Positions 1 to 7,905 of a stretch of 38,044 nt of DNA are shown piece after piece. The stretch comes from an uncultured Erysipelotrichaceae bacterium. GTDB lineage: Bacteria; Bacillota_I; Bacilli_A; RFN20; CAG-826. The stretch lies in NCBI GenBank assembly GCA_902800645.1, contig CADCFC010000007.1, forward strand, positions 1 to 38,044. The letters run 5' to 3'. How positions within the stretch are numbered: position 1 is the first letter of the stretch; every line of letters starts with the position of its first letter. Below the pieces are notes generated by a model. It was not told the origin of the DNA and did no database searches. It saw only the letters and a list, made by a program, of their open reading frames with translations. A program made the position numbers and the translations under genes.

Positions 1-269
1 AGTCCATTTTTTACAGACTTTTGCCTTGAGAATCCACCTGGGAAAATAGCCTTAACTTTTTTATATTTTTCTTTAGAAACTAATTCACCAACATAGCATA
101 AAAAATCAACTGCGGTGACTAAAATAATCTCATCGATTAAAGGGTGCTTTTCAAAAGCGTCAATCGTATAACAAACGATATCTCTATTTTTAACTTTAAT
201 AAATTGTTTTGGGGTAGAAGAAGAAATCCTACTACCGCTTCCCGCAAAGACAATAAGCGCAATATTCAT
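1..269 (-). CDS. IspD/TarI-family cytidylyltransferase, 5' part only
   Basis: This is the first 89 or so codons of a gene that runs off the left edge of the window. The translation starts MNIALIVFAGSGSR and continues with a TPKQF motif. Together these form the nucleotide-binding G-rich loop and PKQF signature of the IspD (2-C-methyl-D-erythritol 4-phosphate cytidylyltransferase) and TarI (ribitol-5-phosphate cytidylyltransferase) families. A later RQKSVKNGL matches the family RQ-S-V-NGL motif. These enzymes join a sugar alcohol phosphate to CTP, giving a CDP-linked precursor for isoprenoids (IspD) or teichoic acid-like polymers (TarI). The visible part cannot separate the two. The loop reads FAGSGSRIS, slightly off the usual AAGxGxRM. 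The ATG has no ribosome site and lies 6 bases after a TAGAAT -10 box, so the mRNA may be leaderless. Confidence 0.8.
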   Translation of the reverse strand, partial: MNIALIVFAGSGSRISSSTPKQFIKVKNRDIVCYTIDAFEKHPLIDEIILVTAVDFLCYVGELVSKEKYKKVKAIFPGGFSRQKSVKNG

Positions 270-275
270 ATGTAA

Positions 276-304
276 ATTCTAATTTATTTAATAATGTTTA
301 GCAA
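276..304 (-). promoter_or_regulatory. Promoter of the cytidylyltransferase gene (leaderless candidate)
   Basis: On the minus strand TTGCTA (299-304), a 17-base spacer and TAGAAT (276-281) form a sigma-A-like promoter. Only 6 bases separate the -10 box from the ATG, so transcription would start at the start codon itself. Its -35 box overlaps the -35 box of the divergent ferredoxin promoter. Confidence 0.5.
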
Positions 305-327
305 AACAACTTATTCCGTAATATAAT
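298..327 (+). promoter_or_regulatory. Ferredoxin promoter
   Basis: TTAGCA (298-303), an 18-base spacer and TATAAT (322-327) precede the ferredoxin gene, whose TAGGAGG ribosome site lies at 341-347. The -10 matches consensus fully and the -35 matches four of six positions. Confidence 0.5.
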
Positions 328-356
328 AACTACACAAACCTAGGAGGTAAATATCG

Positions 357-536
357 ATGGCTAAAAAGAGAGTCAAGGTCGATCAAGGCTTATGCATTGG
401 TTGCGGATGTTGTGCAGGAACATACCCAGATGATTTCCAAATCGGCGATAGCGGATTAGCAGAAGTCGTTACTGGTGAAGGCGAAGAAGAAGCCGTTAGT
501 GTCTGCCCAGTTGGTGCAATCTCTGTTGAAGAGTAA
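357..536 (+). CDS. fer: Small single-cluster [4Fe-4S] ferredoxin
   Basis: A 59-residue protein too short for a usual ORF cut-off, but clearly real. It has a consensus TAGGAGG ribosome site and a terminator right behind the stop. Cysteines C13, C16 and C19 lie in CIGCGCC and a fourth, C50, in CPVGAI. This CxxCxxC...CP layout is that of Bacillus-type monocluster ferredoxins, which bind one [4Fe-4S] cluster and pass low-potential electrons in the cytoplasm. C18 is an extra cysteine next to C19. The usual CP after the first motif is replaced by YP, so the second cluster of clostridial ferredoxins is absent. The middle of the protein is acidic (EGEEEA), as expected for docking to redox partners. 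It is monocistronic; the partner enzyme cannot be told from context. Confidence 0.93.
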   Translation: MAKKRVKVDQGLCIGCGCCAGTYPDDFQIGDSGLAEVVTGEGEEEAVSVCPVGAISVEE

Positions 537-545
537 AAATATAAG

Positions 546-576
546 AAAACCAGGTTACTAATTGACCTGGTTTTTT
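546..576 (+). terminator. Intrinsic terminator of the ferredoxin gene
   Basis: AAAACCAGGT (546-555) pairs perfectly with ACCTGGTTTT (565-574) around a 9-base loop, followed by more T. It starts 9 bases after the ferredoxin stop and also faces the end of the convergent ribU gene at 584, so it may serve both strands. Confidence 0.85.
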
Positions 577-583
577 GTGCCTT

Positions 584-1345
584 TTATTCTTTATTTTCTT
601 CGGTTTCTTCACTAGAAGGATTAGGTTCTTCTACTTCTTTTAAGAAGATATTTCCAACAAAGTATTTCTTGAAAAATTCTGATTTTCTCATAAAGACAAA
701 TATCAGTCTATTGAATAATAATTCATATCCAAAGCAGCATATACCAGCTTTCATTAAATTAAATGGAATATATATAGTACACATCGCCCCTAAATATATC
801 CCTCCGTTAGCGACGATTTCTTTATTTCCTGTTAACTGTTTAGTAACTGCTTGAATAACACCTTCATCAAAACATGTTGAAAATCTAGGAGAAGGAGTCA
901 TTGTTGTTAAGAATGTCGGAGTGATAAATAAAGCGTTGAGTCCAGTCATAATAACACTAACGAAAACGGCAACAAAAATATAGGATATTACTCTAAAGAG
1001 TAGTCCTTTTTTAAACCATTTAAATACATGACTAGTTAAGAATAAGGAAAGTATAAATAAGCAACTAGTAATAAACGCGGTTGCATCTCCAACTCCATAC
1101 CCAACTAGTCCATTAACTGCGATATTCAATAACGTTTTAACGATTGCGACAATTAATCCACCAGGAAGTCCATAAAGCGCATACGCTAAAATGACGACAA
1201 GTTCACTCACTTCAATTTTTAGCCAAGGCGCCATTGGATAAGGGAATTTTGCAAATGCCATTAAAACAAAACCCAATGCCGATAAAACTGCTAATGTTGA
1301 CATTCTCGTGATTGTCTCACGAACATCTCTTCGTTCTCTTTTCAT
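584..1345 (-). CDS. ribU: Riboflavin ECF transporter substrate-binding subunit RibU
   Basis: A 253-residue integral membrane protein of the RibU family, the S component that binds riboflavin and works with the shared EcfA/A'/T energising module (not in this window). The N-terminal segment LAVLSALGFVLMAF followed by a short proline-rich loop (FPYPMAPWLK) and a SELVVILAYALYGLPGG helix is typical of RibU. The substrate call is strengthened by an FMN riboswitch directly upstream. The protein is longer than common RibU (about 190-210 residues). It has an extra soluble loop (around residues 145-175) and a charged C-terminal tail rich in Glu. The ribosome site AGAAGG (1356-1361) lies inside a terminator-like hairpin, so expression should fall when FMN is plentiful. 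The ATG at 1343-1345 is the first codon after the hairpin U-tract. Confidence 0.9.
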   Translation of the reverse strand: MKRERRDVRETITRMSTLAVLSALGFVLMAFAKFPYPMAPWLKIEVSELVVILAYALYGLPGGLIVAIVKTLLNIAVNGLVGYGVGDATAFITSCLFILSLFLTSHVFKWFKKGLLFRVISYIFVAVFVSVIMTGLNALFITPTFLTTMTPSPRFSTCFDEGVIQAVTKQLTGNKEIVANGGIYLGAMCTIYIPFNLMKAGICCFGYELLFNRLIFVFMRKSEFFKKYFVGNIFLKEVEEPNPSSEETEENKE

Positions 1346-1373
1346 AAAAAATAGCCCTTCTCTTCAGGGGCTA
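1346..1373 (-). terminator. Riboswitch expression platform: hairpin with U-tract over the ribosome site
   Basis: On the minus strand TAGCCC (1368-1373) pairs with GGGCTA (1352-1357), followed directly by six T (1346-1351) and then the ribU ATG. The hairpin contains the AGAAGG ribosome site. It could therefore end transcription and hide the ribosome site at once. No clear antiterminator was worked out. Confidence 0.7.
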
Positions 1374-1402
1374 CAATATAAAGAAATATAAATATTTCAT
1401 TT

Positions 1403-1506
1403 ACTTCTATCATCCAGACTTTACTGTCGCCACTTGAATCTCACAATTTCATGCCTATCGGCTCGCGGGGTATACCGCCGGTCGCGTTAATTCGCTGCCC
1501 TGAAGT
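1403..1506 (-). ncRNA. FMN riboswitch (RFN element)
   Basis: The minus strand carries the conserved blocks of the RFN aptamer in order: an outer stem arm ACTTC with AGGGCAG, GACCGGCGGTATA, CCGCGAGCC, GCGACAGT, AGTCTGGATG, and the closing GAAGT that pairs with the first arm. Known RFN elements bind FMN and lower expression of riboflavin synthesis or uptake genes. Here it controls ribU. The predicted transcription start from the upstream promoter falls at about 1506, exactly at the start of the aptamer. Confidence 0.95.
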
Positions 1507-1512
1507 GTTTAT

Positions 1513-1541
1513 ATAATAAATCAATTAAAGAGGTTTGTTAA
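1513..1541 (-). promoter_or_regulatory. Promoter of the FMN riboswitch-ribU transcript
   Basis: TTAACA (1536-1541), a 17-base spacer and TATTAT (1513-1518) on the minus strand, lying inside and just after the 3' end of rsmG. No terminator is visible between rsmG and the riboswitch, so read-through from the suf-mnmG-rsmG operon may also feed ribU. Confidence 0.55.
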
Positions 1542-2214
1542 TAATATCCTTATAGATACGAGGATATTTTTTGTTAGCCTCTTTATTTTTTGTTATTACA
1601 ATATTAATTCTTTCTTCTCCGCTTTCCGGCAAAATCGACTTATTAATAGAAGCAATTTCTCCACCTAAAAGCGCAAGAGCTCGCTTACTTTGACTAATTT
1701 CTTCTTCTCCTTGTTTTCCTTTCATCGCGATAAAAACACCACCGACTTTAACAAAAGGAAGAGCGAGTTCAAGTAGTACATTCAAAGAAGAAACCGCGCG
1801 AGCAATAACGACATCAAATTCTTCTCGATGATCTTTAACATAATCTTCCGCTCTAGTAGATATAGCGGTTACATTCTTAATGTTATGAGTAGAAACATAA
1901 TCATTTATGTGATCAATCTTCTTTTTTGTAGAATCAAGTAAAGTGAATTCACCTTTAGAAGCAATAGCAAGTGGTAAGCCAGGATATCCAGCGCCCGTAC
2001 CAATATCTAATACTTTCTTGTTATCTAAATTAATAAAAGAAAGAGGAATTAAAGAATCTAAAATCATAAGCTCTCTAAATTTCTCTTTATCTTTAATCGC
2101 CGTTAAATTGAATTTCTCATTCGTGAGTAAAGTATCCTCCATTAAGGATTCAAGTTCATCAATACAATTCAAATTGTATTTCTTAAGTTCAATCTCTAAT
2201 TGTTCTTTAGTCAT
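1525..2214 (-). CDS. rsmG: 16S rRNA m7G527 methyltransferase RsmG
   Basis: A 229-residue class I SAM-dependent methyltransferase (GidB/RsmG) that makes 7-methylguanosine at G527 of 16S rRNA in the 530 loop. The SAM-binding motif VLDIGTGAGYPGLPLAI sits at residues 65-85 or so, and the later ARAVSSL segment and KGKQGEEEI are family signatures. Length fits the family (about 230-240). It overlaps the end of mnmG by 8 bases, the usual gidA-gidB pairing, so it is translationally coupled and last in the suf-mnmG-rsmG run. Loss of RsmG gives low-level streptomycin resistance in other bacteria (family knowledge). No odd residues were noticed. Confidence 0.96.
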   Translation of the reverse strand: MTKEQLEIELKKYNLNCIDELESLMEDTLLTNEKFNLTAIKDKEKFRELMILDSLIPLSFINLDNKKVLDIGTGAGYPGLPLAIASKGEFTLLDSTKKKIDHINDYVSTHNIKNVTAISTRAEDYVKDHREEFDVVIARAVSSLNVLLELALPFVKVGGVFIAMKGKQGEEEISQSKRALALLGGEIASINKSILPESGEERINIVITKNKEANKKYPRIYKDIINKPL

Positions 2215-4081
2215 GATTAAGAATCTTCTTTATATTTAATATTAGCATAGAGATATCACTAGGATTTACTCCGCTAACTCTACTAGCCTGACCAACTGTT
2301 AAAGGTCTTACTTTATTAAGTTTTTCTCTAGCTTCTAATCTAAGACCATTCATATTTAAATAATCAACATTCTCAGGAATCTTGAGTTCTTCAAGTTTGA
2401 TAGAGTTCATCATATCTCGTTTTTGCTTAACGATATATCCTTCATATTTCTCTATGATCTCAATTTCTTCTACTGTTTGTTCATCTAAGTCATATTTATC
2501 AAGTTCAGGAATAAATTTACGAATCTCTTCTAATTTAACTAGAGGACGCTTAAGCAATTCACTTGCTAAAATACCACCTTTTAGTTCGTTAAAGCCTAAA
2601 GAAACCACGTATTTTTCAATTTCTGGTCTTTTTCCTAAATAGGTATTTTCTAAGATATTGCATACTTCTTCAATGTTCTTTTTCTTAGTTAAAAAATAGT
2701 TATATCTCTCTTCACTAATTAAACCGATTTGGTGTCCGATTTCAGTTAATCTTAAATCTGCATTATCGTGACGAAGAAGAAGTCTAAACTCCGCTCGAGA
2801 AGATAATAACCTATAAGGTTCTTCTGTTCCTTTAGTCACCAAATCATCAATCATAACACCAATATAAGATTGATCTCTTCTTAAGATTAATGGTTCTTTA
2901 CCTTGTATCTTTAGCGAAGCATTAATACCCGCCATTAGCCCAAGAGCGGCAGCTTCTTCATATCCAGAAGTACCACAAATTTGTCCAGCGATATATAATC
3001 CAGGCCATTTCTTAAGTTCTAATGTCGGTTTATATTCTTCGGTTCTAATCGCATCATACTCAATTGCATATGCATATTTAAGGAATACGGCGTTTTCAAA
3101 TCCTGGAAGAGAACGAACCATGAGTTCCTGAACTTCTTCACTCATTGAAGTAGAGAATCCTTGTAGATAAATAGAATCAGTATATCTACTTTCTGGTTCT
3201 AAAAAGAGTTGATGTCTTTCTTTATCTTTGAAAGTCATGATTTTGCTTTCAATAGAAGGACAATATCTAGGACCAACTCCAACGATATTTCCACTATAAA
3301 GAGCAGTTTCATCTAAATGTTCACGAATAATATCATGAGTATTTTTATTAGTATAAATTAAATAGCATAATTCTTGTTCTTCTAAAGGAATAAATTCCTT
3401 TGTCATAAATGAGAACGCTAAATTGCCTTTAGTACCTGGTTCTTTTTGAGCTTTAGAGAAATCAATAGAATCTCTTTTAATTCTTGGAGGAGTTCCAGTT
3501 TTAAGTCGATATGTTTCTACCCCCATCGTTCTTAAACATTCAGAAAGACCAATAGAAGGATTTTCTCCATCTGGGCCAGCAGAAGTTTTGTTATGTCCTC
3601 TAAAGATATAACTTTCCATATAAGTTCCAGTAGAAAGAATGACAGCCTCACTAGTGAAACTTTCACCACTTTCTAAAATAACACCAGTAACTTTAGAGTC
3701 GTCATGTAATAAACCAGTAACATGGCCATCTTTAACAGTTAAATTAGTAGTAGCTAAAGCTAAATCTTGTAAGTATTTAGGATATTCAAGCTTATCTTGT
3801 TGTGCTCTTAAACATTGAACACCAGGTCCTTTTCCAGTATTGAGCATCTTCATTTGTAAATAATGATGATCAGCAGCAATACCCATCATTCCACCTAGAG
3901 CATCTATTTCACGGACAACAATACCTTTGGCGCTTCCTCCAATAGAAGGATTACATGGCATGTTACCCATCATTTTTATATTTAAAGATATTAAAAGAGT
4001 GCGCATGCCCATATGGGCCGCACTAAAAGCAGCTTCAAGTCCAGCGTGTCCTCCACCAACAACGATAACTTGGTAATCCAT
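2207..4081 (-). CDS. mnmG: tRNA uridine-34 carboxymethylaminomethyl-modifying enzyme MnmG
   Basis: A 624-residue FAD enzyme (GidA/MnmG). With the GTPase MnmE (not in this window) it installs the carboxymethylaminomethyl group at C5 of the wobble uridine of several tRNAs. The N-terminal Rossmann motif VVGGGHAGLEAA binds FAD. PCNPSIGGSAKG and AGQICGTSGYEEAAALG are strongly conserved family blocks, and the C-terminal helical domain (from about residue 550) that contacts MnmE and tRNA is present. Length matches the family (about 620-630). The ATG is 3 bases after the sufB stop, with a weak AGGA ribosome site in the sufB tail, so it is probably co-transcribed with the Fe-S cluster genes. That is an unusual location, since mnmG usually follows mnmE. 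Confidence 0.97.
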   Translation of the reverse strand: MDYQVIVVGGGHAGLEAAFSAAHMGMRTLLISLNIKMMGNMPCNPSIGGSAKGIVVREIDALGGMMGIAADHHYLQMKMLNTGKGPGVQCLRAQQDKLEYPKYLQDLALATTNLTVKDGHVTGLLHDDSKVTGVILESGESFTSEAVILSTGTYMESYIFRGHNKTSAGPDGENPSIGLSECLRTMGVETYRLKTGTPPRIKRDSIDFSKAQKEPGTKGNLAFSFMTKEFIPLEEQELCYLIYTNKNTHDIIREHLDETALYSGNIVGVGPRYCPSIESKIMTFKDKERHQLFLEPESRYTDSIYLQGFSTSMSEEVQELMVRSLPGFENAVFLKYAYAIEYDAIRTEEYKPTLELKKWPGLYIAGQICGTSGYEEAAALGLMAGINASLKIQGKEPLILRRDQSYIGVMIDDLVTKGTEEPYRLLSSRAEFRLLLRHDNADLRLTEIGHQIGLISEERYNYFLTKKKNIEEVCNILENTYLGKRPEIEKYVVSLGFNELKGGILASELLKRPLVKLEEIRKFIPELDKYDLDEQTVEEIEIIEKYEGYIVKQKRDMMNSIKLEELKIPENVDYLNMNGLRLEAREKLNKVRPLTVGQASRVSGVNPSDISMLILNIKKILNHD

Positions 4082-4084
4082 ATC

Positions 4085-5485
4085 TTATCCTACACTACCT
4101 TCCATATCCATCTTGATTAATTGGTTGAGTTCAACCGCATATTCCATTGGTAATTCACGAGAGAATGGTTCGATGAATCCCATAATAATCATTTGTGTTG
4201 CATCCTTTTCAGAAATGCCTCTACTCATTAAATAGAAGAGTTGATCTTCGTTGATTTTACTAACTGTTGCTTCATGTTCAATATAAGAAGTATTATTTCT
4301 AACTTCATTATTAGGAATTGTGTCACTTTTAGAAAGATGATCAAGGATTAAAGTGTCGCACTCAACATGGCTTCTACAGTTATGAGCGTTTTCCATATGC
4401 CTAACTGTTCCACGATAATTAGCCACACCACCATTTTTTACAATTGATTTAGAAATAATGGTACTTGTTGTGTCATCAGCTTCATGAATCATTCTTGCTC
4501 CAGCGTCTTGAAATTGACCCTTACCAGCTACCGCAATTGAGATGCAAGTTCCCTTAGCTCCACGCCCTTTTAAAATACAGGCTGGATACTTCATATTTAC
4601 TTGGCTTCCGATATTGCCATCAATCCATTCCATTTGCGCATTTTCATAACAAACTGCCCGTTTTGTCACTAAATTTACAATATTCGTGCTCCAATTTTGT
4701 ACAGTTGAATATCTGCACTTGCCACCTTTATGGACAATGATTTCGACTACCGCAGCGTGTAAAGATTCTTTAGAGTAAGTAGGGGCAGTACAGCCTTCAA
4801 CATAGTGAACGTCAGCCCCCTCATCAACAATAATTAAAGTACGTTCAAATTGACCGCTCTTTTCATTATTAATTCTGAAATAAGATTGTAGAGGCTTATC
4901 TAGATGAACACCTTTAGGAACATAAATAAATGAGCCCCCACTCCAAACCGCTCCATTAAGTGCAGAGAACTTATTATCTGCAACAGGAATAACAGTGCCA
5001 AAATATTTTTTAAATAAGTCTGGATATAGTTTAAGTGCCATATCAGTCGATAAGAAAATAACTCCCTTATCTTCTATTTCTTTTAACATATTATGATAGA
5101 CGACTTCGCTCTCATATTGGGTAGAAACACCACTTAAATATTTCTGTTCTGCTTCAGGGATTCCTAAGCGATCAAAAGTGTTCTTAATAGTCTCAGGTAC
5201 TTCATCCCAGTTTTTAACCTCTTTTTCGCTTGGTCTAGTGAAGTAAGTATATGAATCAAAATCTAGATCAGATAAGTCTGGTCCATATTTTGGTAAAGGC
5301 ATCGCATTAAAACTTCTTAAAGCCTTAAGTCTAAATTCAAGCATCCATTCAGGTTCATTTTTGTACTTTGAAATTTGACGAATTGTTTCTTCGGTTAAAC
5401 CTTTTTCGGTTTTTAAGATAGAAACATCTTCATCTTTAAAGCCATATTTATAATCTTCTTGGAACTTAATATCGTCTTTGCTCAT
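4085..5485 (-). CDS. sufB: Fe-S cluster scaffold subunit SufB
   Basis: SufB (466 residues, normal length) forms with SufD and the ATPase SufC the SufBCD scaffold on which Fe-S clusters are assembled in the cytoplasm. Recognisable parts are the family N-terminus ([11 protein letters not shown]), the beta-helix core with [16 protein letters not shown] and [12 protein letters not shown], and the C-terminal segment [17 protein letters not shown] that meets SufC. The cysteine in VEGCTAP is the conserved sulfur-accepting region of the family. The ATG overlaps the sufU stop in TAATG, giving tight coupling, with an AGGTGAT ribosome site. It is the last suf gene; mnmG follows after 3 bases. Confidence 0.97.
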   Translation of the reverse strand: MSKDDIKFQEDYKYGFKDEDVSILKTEKGLTEETIRQISKYKNEPEWMLEFRLKALRSFNAMPLPKYGPDLSDLDFDSYTYFTRPSEKEVKNWDEVPETIKNTFDRLGIPEAEQKYLSGVSTQYESEVVYHNMLKEIEDKGVIFLSTDMALKLYPDLFKKYFGTVIPVADNKFSALNGAVWSGGSFIYVPKGVHLDKPLQSYFRINNEKSGQFERTLIIVDEGADVHYVEGCTAPTYSKESLHAAVVEIIVHKGGKCRYSTVQNWSTNIVNLVTKRAVCYENAQMEWIDGNIGSQVNMKYPACILKGRGAKGTCISIAVAGKGQFQDAGARMIHEADDTTSTIISKSIVKNGGVANYRGTVRHMENAHNCRSHVECDTLILDHLSKSDTIPNNEVRNNTSYIEHEATVSKINEDQLFYLMSRGISEKDATQMIIMGFIEPFSRELPMEYAVELNQLIKMDMEGSVG

Positions 5486-5919
5486 TATTTATCACCTTTT
5501 AAAATTTGGCTAGCAGCATTCCAGCCAATAGTCGCGCATCTAATTCTAGCAGCTTGTTTAGATGTATTGATAAATACAATCGCGTCTTCAAGCACTTCAT
5601 CATCAAATGGTTCTTCATGCATCATGTGATTATATTGCTCAATCATATATAATGCTTCACTTTTGCTTTTGCCTTTCATTAAATCGCACATAATATCAGT
5701 GCTACTTAATGAAATTGTACATGCAATGCCTGTAAAACAGGCATCAGTCACTTTATCGTTTTCAACTTTTAAATAGATATCTAAATCATCAATGCAGTTA
5801 TCTGAATGCATATGAACTTTTTGATATCCTTCTCCTTTAGGTTCTCTTTTATTCAAAGGATTAGAGGAGTGATCCATAATAATCGCTCTCATCATTTCGT
5901 TAGTTAAAGAAATAGGCAT
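5485..5919 (-). CDS. sufU: Zinc-dependent sulfur transfer protein SufU
   Basis: A 144-residue SufU protein. In Gram-positive bacteria it takes persulfide sulfur from SufS and hands it to SufBCD, using a zinc site. The three cysteines and aspartate that bind zinc in the family line up as C42, D44, C67 and C128. C42 and D44 are in NCIDD where most SufU have CGD, C67 is in [10 protein letters not shown], and C128 is in RIRCATIGW. The change of the glycine between C and D to isoleucine is a mild oddity. The gene starts within sufS (20-base overlap), with a strong GGAGGAG ribosome site inside the sufS tail, and overlaps sufB by one base. Confidence 0.95.
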   Translation of the reverse strand: MPISLTNEMMRAIIMDHSSNPLNKREPKGEGYQKVHMHSDNCIDDLDIYLKVENDKVTDACFTGIACTISLSSTDIMCDLMKGKSKSEALYMIEQYNHMMHEEPFDDEVLEDAIVFINTSKQAARIRCATIGWNAASQILKGDK

Positions 5920-7135
5920 CTAAAATATCTCCTCCGTTAATTAAATTTTCAACAAATATATCAATTTCTTCTTTAGAAGTATAGAAATATGTAGACATTC
6001 TAACTGTTGCGGGTTCACCAATGACTTCATCAATCATTTTTGCGCAGTGTTGACCACTACGAACTGCAATACCCTTAGAATTGAGTAAAGTTGCCTCGTC
6101 TTGAGCAAATACACCCTTAATATTAAATGTTAAGATTCCACTAGTCGCATCTTCGTTATAAATAATGATATTATCATGACCTTTCAGCTTATTTCGCACG
6201 TAAGAGCTCAACTCTTTTTCGTGTTTAACAATATTTTCCATTCCGATATTATTTAGATATTCAATGGCTTTTCTAAAGCCCATAATCGCACTTAAATTTA
6301 GTGTTCCAGCTTCAAATTTACTAGGGGCGTCTAAAGGAATGATTTCACCGAGCTTATTAAACTTAACGTTCATTCCTCCACCTAGATGGAAAGTAGACAT
6401 CTTTTGTAAGAGGTCATATTTACCGATTAAACAGCCAATTCCAGTAGGCCCGACCATCTTATGAGCTGAGAAAGTTAAGAAATCAATATCTAAATCTTTA
6501 AAATCGATAGGCATATGTGGCACTGATTGAGCACCATCACATAAAACTAATGCATTATTAGCGTGCGCTATTTTTGTAATTTCTTTTATATCAATGACAT
6601 ATCCTAAAACATTAGAAACATGCGCGAGAGCGACTAATTTAATATTTTTATATTTCTTAAATGCTTCTTTAACAGTGTTAGGAGTCACTCTTTTGTTTTC
6701 TAAATTAGCAAAAACTACTTCAGCCCCTGTTAATTCACAAATTCTATACCAAGGAAGAACATTAGAAGCGTGTTCATAAACACTAATTAAGATTTGATCT
6801 CCTTTTTTGAGGTTATCTAAACAATATCCATAAGCAACTAAATTTATTGCTTCTGTATCTCCAGAAGTGAAAACAACTTCATTAATCTCAGAATTAATAA
6901 ATTTAGCGACTGTTTCACGAGTTTTACTAACTTCGACATCCATGTTATAGCAAAGATCATAGTCTCCACGATGACTATTCGCATTGGTTTCTAAATAATA
7001 ACGATTAATCTCATCAATAACACATTGAGGTTTAAAGGTAGTAGAAGCGTTATCTAAAAACACCAATGGTTTATTTTGCATTGTCTTGTTATTTAACATT
7101 GGGAAATCTTTACGAATTTTTTCAATATCGTACAT
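5900..7135 (-). CDS. sufS: Cysteine desulfurase SufS
   Basis: SufS is a PLP enzyme that takes sulfur from L-cysteine as an enzyme persulfide, the sulfur source of the Suf pathway. The start is taken as MYDIEK (ATG 7133-7135), giving 411 residues, a normal length. An AAGGGAG ribosome site lies 8 bases before it. The longer reading frame (from 7153) would put that ribosome site inside the gene. K226 in SAHKMVGPTG is the PLP lysine and C364 in VRSGQHC is the active-site cysteine on its mobile loop. H121 in VYEHASN is the conserved PLP-stacking histidine region. The start is one base after the sufD stop and the end overlaps sufU, in line with one operon and the known SufS-SufU partnership. Confidence 0.97.
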   Translation of the reverse strand: MYDIEKIRKDFPMLNNKTMQNKPLVFLDNASTTFKPQCVIDEINRYYLETNANSHRGDYDLCYNMDVEVSKTRETVAKFINSEINEVVFTSGDTEAINLVAYGYCLDNLKKGDQILISVYEHASNVLPWYRICELTGAEVVFANLENKRVTPNTVKEAFKKYKNIKLVALAHVSNVLGYVIDIKEITKIAHANNALVLCDGAQSVPHMPIDFKDLDIDFLTFSAHKMVGPTGIGCLIGKYDLLQKMSTFHLGGGMNVKFNKLGEIIPLDAPSKFEAGTLNLSAIMGFRKAIEYLNNIGMENIVKHEKELSSYVRNKLKGHDNIIIYNEDATSGILTFNIKGVFAQDEATLLNSKGIAVRSGQHCAKMIDEVIGEPATVRMSTYFYTSKEEIDIFVENLINGGDILDAYFFN

Positions 7136-7136
7136 C

Positions 7137-7904
7137 CTATAATCTCCCTTCAATTAAGGCATTAATTTTCTCACCGATGGAGTCGTTAAAACCCTTTAAA
7201 ATTGGTTTAAGATAGCCAAGAGTAATTAATAATTTTGCCTCTTCTTTAGTTAGGCCTCTAGAGGTTAAATAGAAAATGTGGTCATCACTCACTTTTCCAA
7301 CCACTGCTGCGTGAGATGCTTCTATGTCGTTTTCGTCAATTTTTAATATTGGTTTAGCAATTGCTTTACACTCATTATCAAAGACCACAATTTTAGCGTT
7401 TTGATGAGATGTAGATTGATGGCATCCTTTGATAATATGGCTGATTCCAGAGAAGAGTAATTTACTGTTATCTTTACACACTCCATAATTATCAATTCTT
7501 CCATTAGTCATAGGAGAATTATGATAAATAGAGACTGCGATTTCTTTATCGTCATTCTTACTAGAAAGAGAGGCTAAATGCCACTCGCAATACGCGTTTC
7601 TATTATTTAAATTGATAGAGGCATCAAGTTTATTTTTATCAACACTAAAATCAGCGTAATAGGTAATAATTTGAGAATTTTCACCTAAATTTGCAGTTAT
7701 TTTTTGAGAATTCACTGGATTTTGAGCAAAGATCGCTAATCGTAAAATCGCGTTATCACTTAGCTCAAAATGAATAGATGACACTTCCTCAATGTTCAAA
7801 AGAGTTAAACTGACTTCTTTGTTTTCTAAAACATTAAAAACCAACTCTTCTTTTTGAGAGAAGAAATCTAGCTCATAAGTCTCTTTATCTAATAAGTAAT
7901 TCAT
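7137..7904 (-). CDS. sufD: Compact SufD scaffold subunit
   Basis: A SufB/SufD-family protein of 255 residues, far shorter than usual SufD (about 400-430). What remains is the right-handed beta-helix core and the C-terminal SufC-contact segment (DDHIFYLTSRGLTKEEAK, like the SufB end). The N-terminal helical domain is missing. The ATG at 7902-7904 follows the sufC stop by one base. A TTG start further up (7938-7940) would overlap sufC by 35 bases and has no clear ribosome site, so it is less likely. No frameshift remnant is visible upstream, because sufC fills that space, so the short form looks native. SufD is thought to form the heterodimer with SufB that receives sulfur and iron. The family conserved EAxH-type segment reads IEASHAAVVGKVS here. 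Confidence 0.9.
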   Translation of the reverse strand: MNYLLDKETYELDFFSQKEELVFNVLENKEVSLTLLNIEEVSSIHFELSDNAILRLAIFAQNPVNSQKITANLGENSQIITYYADFSVDKNKLDASINLNNRNAYCEWHLASLSSKNDDKEIAVSIYHNSPMTNGRIDNYGVCKDNSKLLFSGISHIIKGCHQSTSHQNAKIVVFDNECKAIAKPILKIDENDIEASHAAVVGKVSDDHIFYLTSRGLTKEEAKLLITLGYLKPILKGFNDSIGEKINALIEGRL

Positions 7905-7905
7905 A

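Noticed and set aside
7136-7153. The longer start of sufS at 7153
   Set aside because: It would place the AAGGGAG ribosome site inside the coding region; the ATG at 7133-7135 has that site at ideal distance and gives a normal family length.
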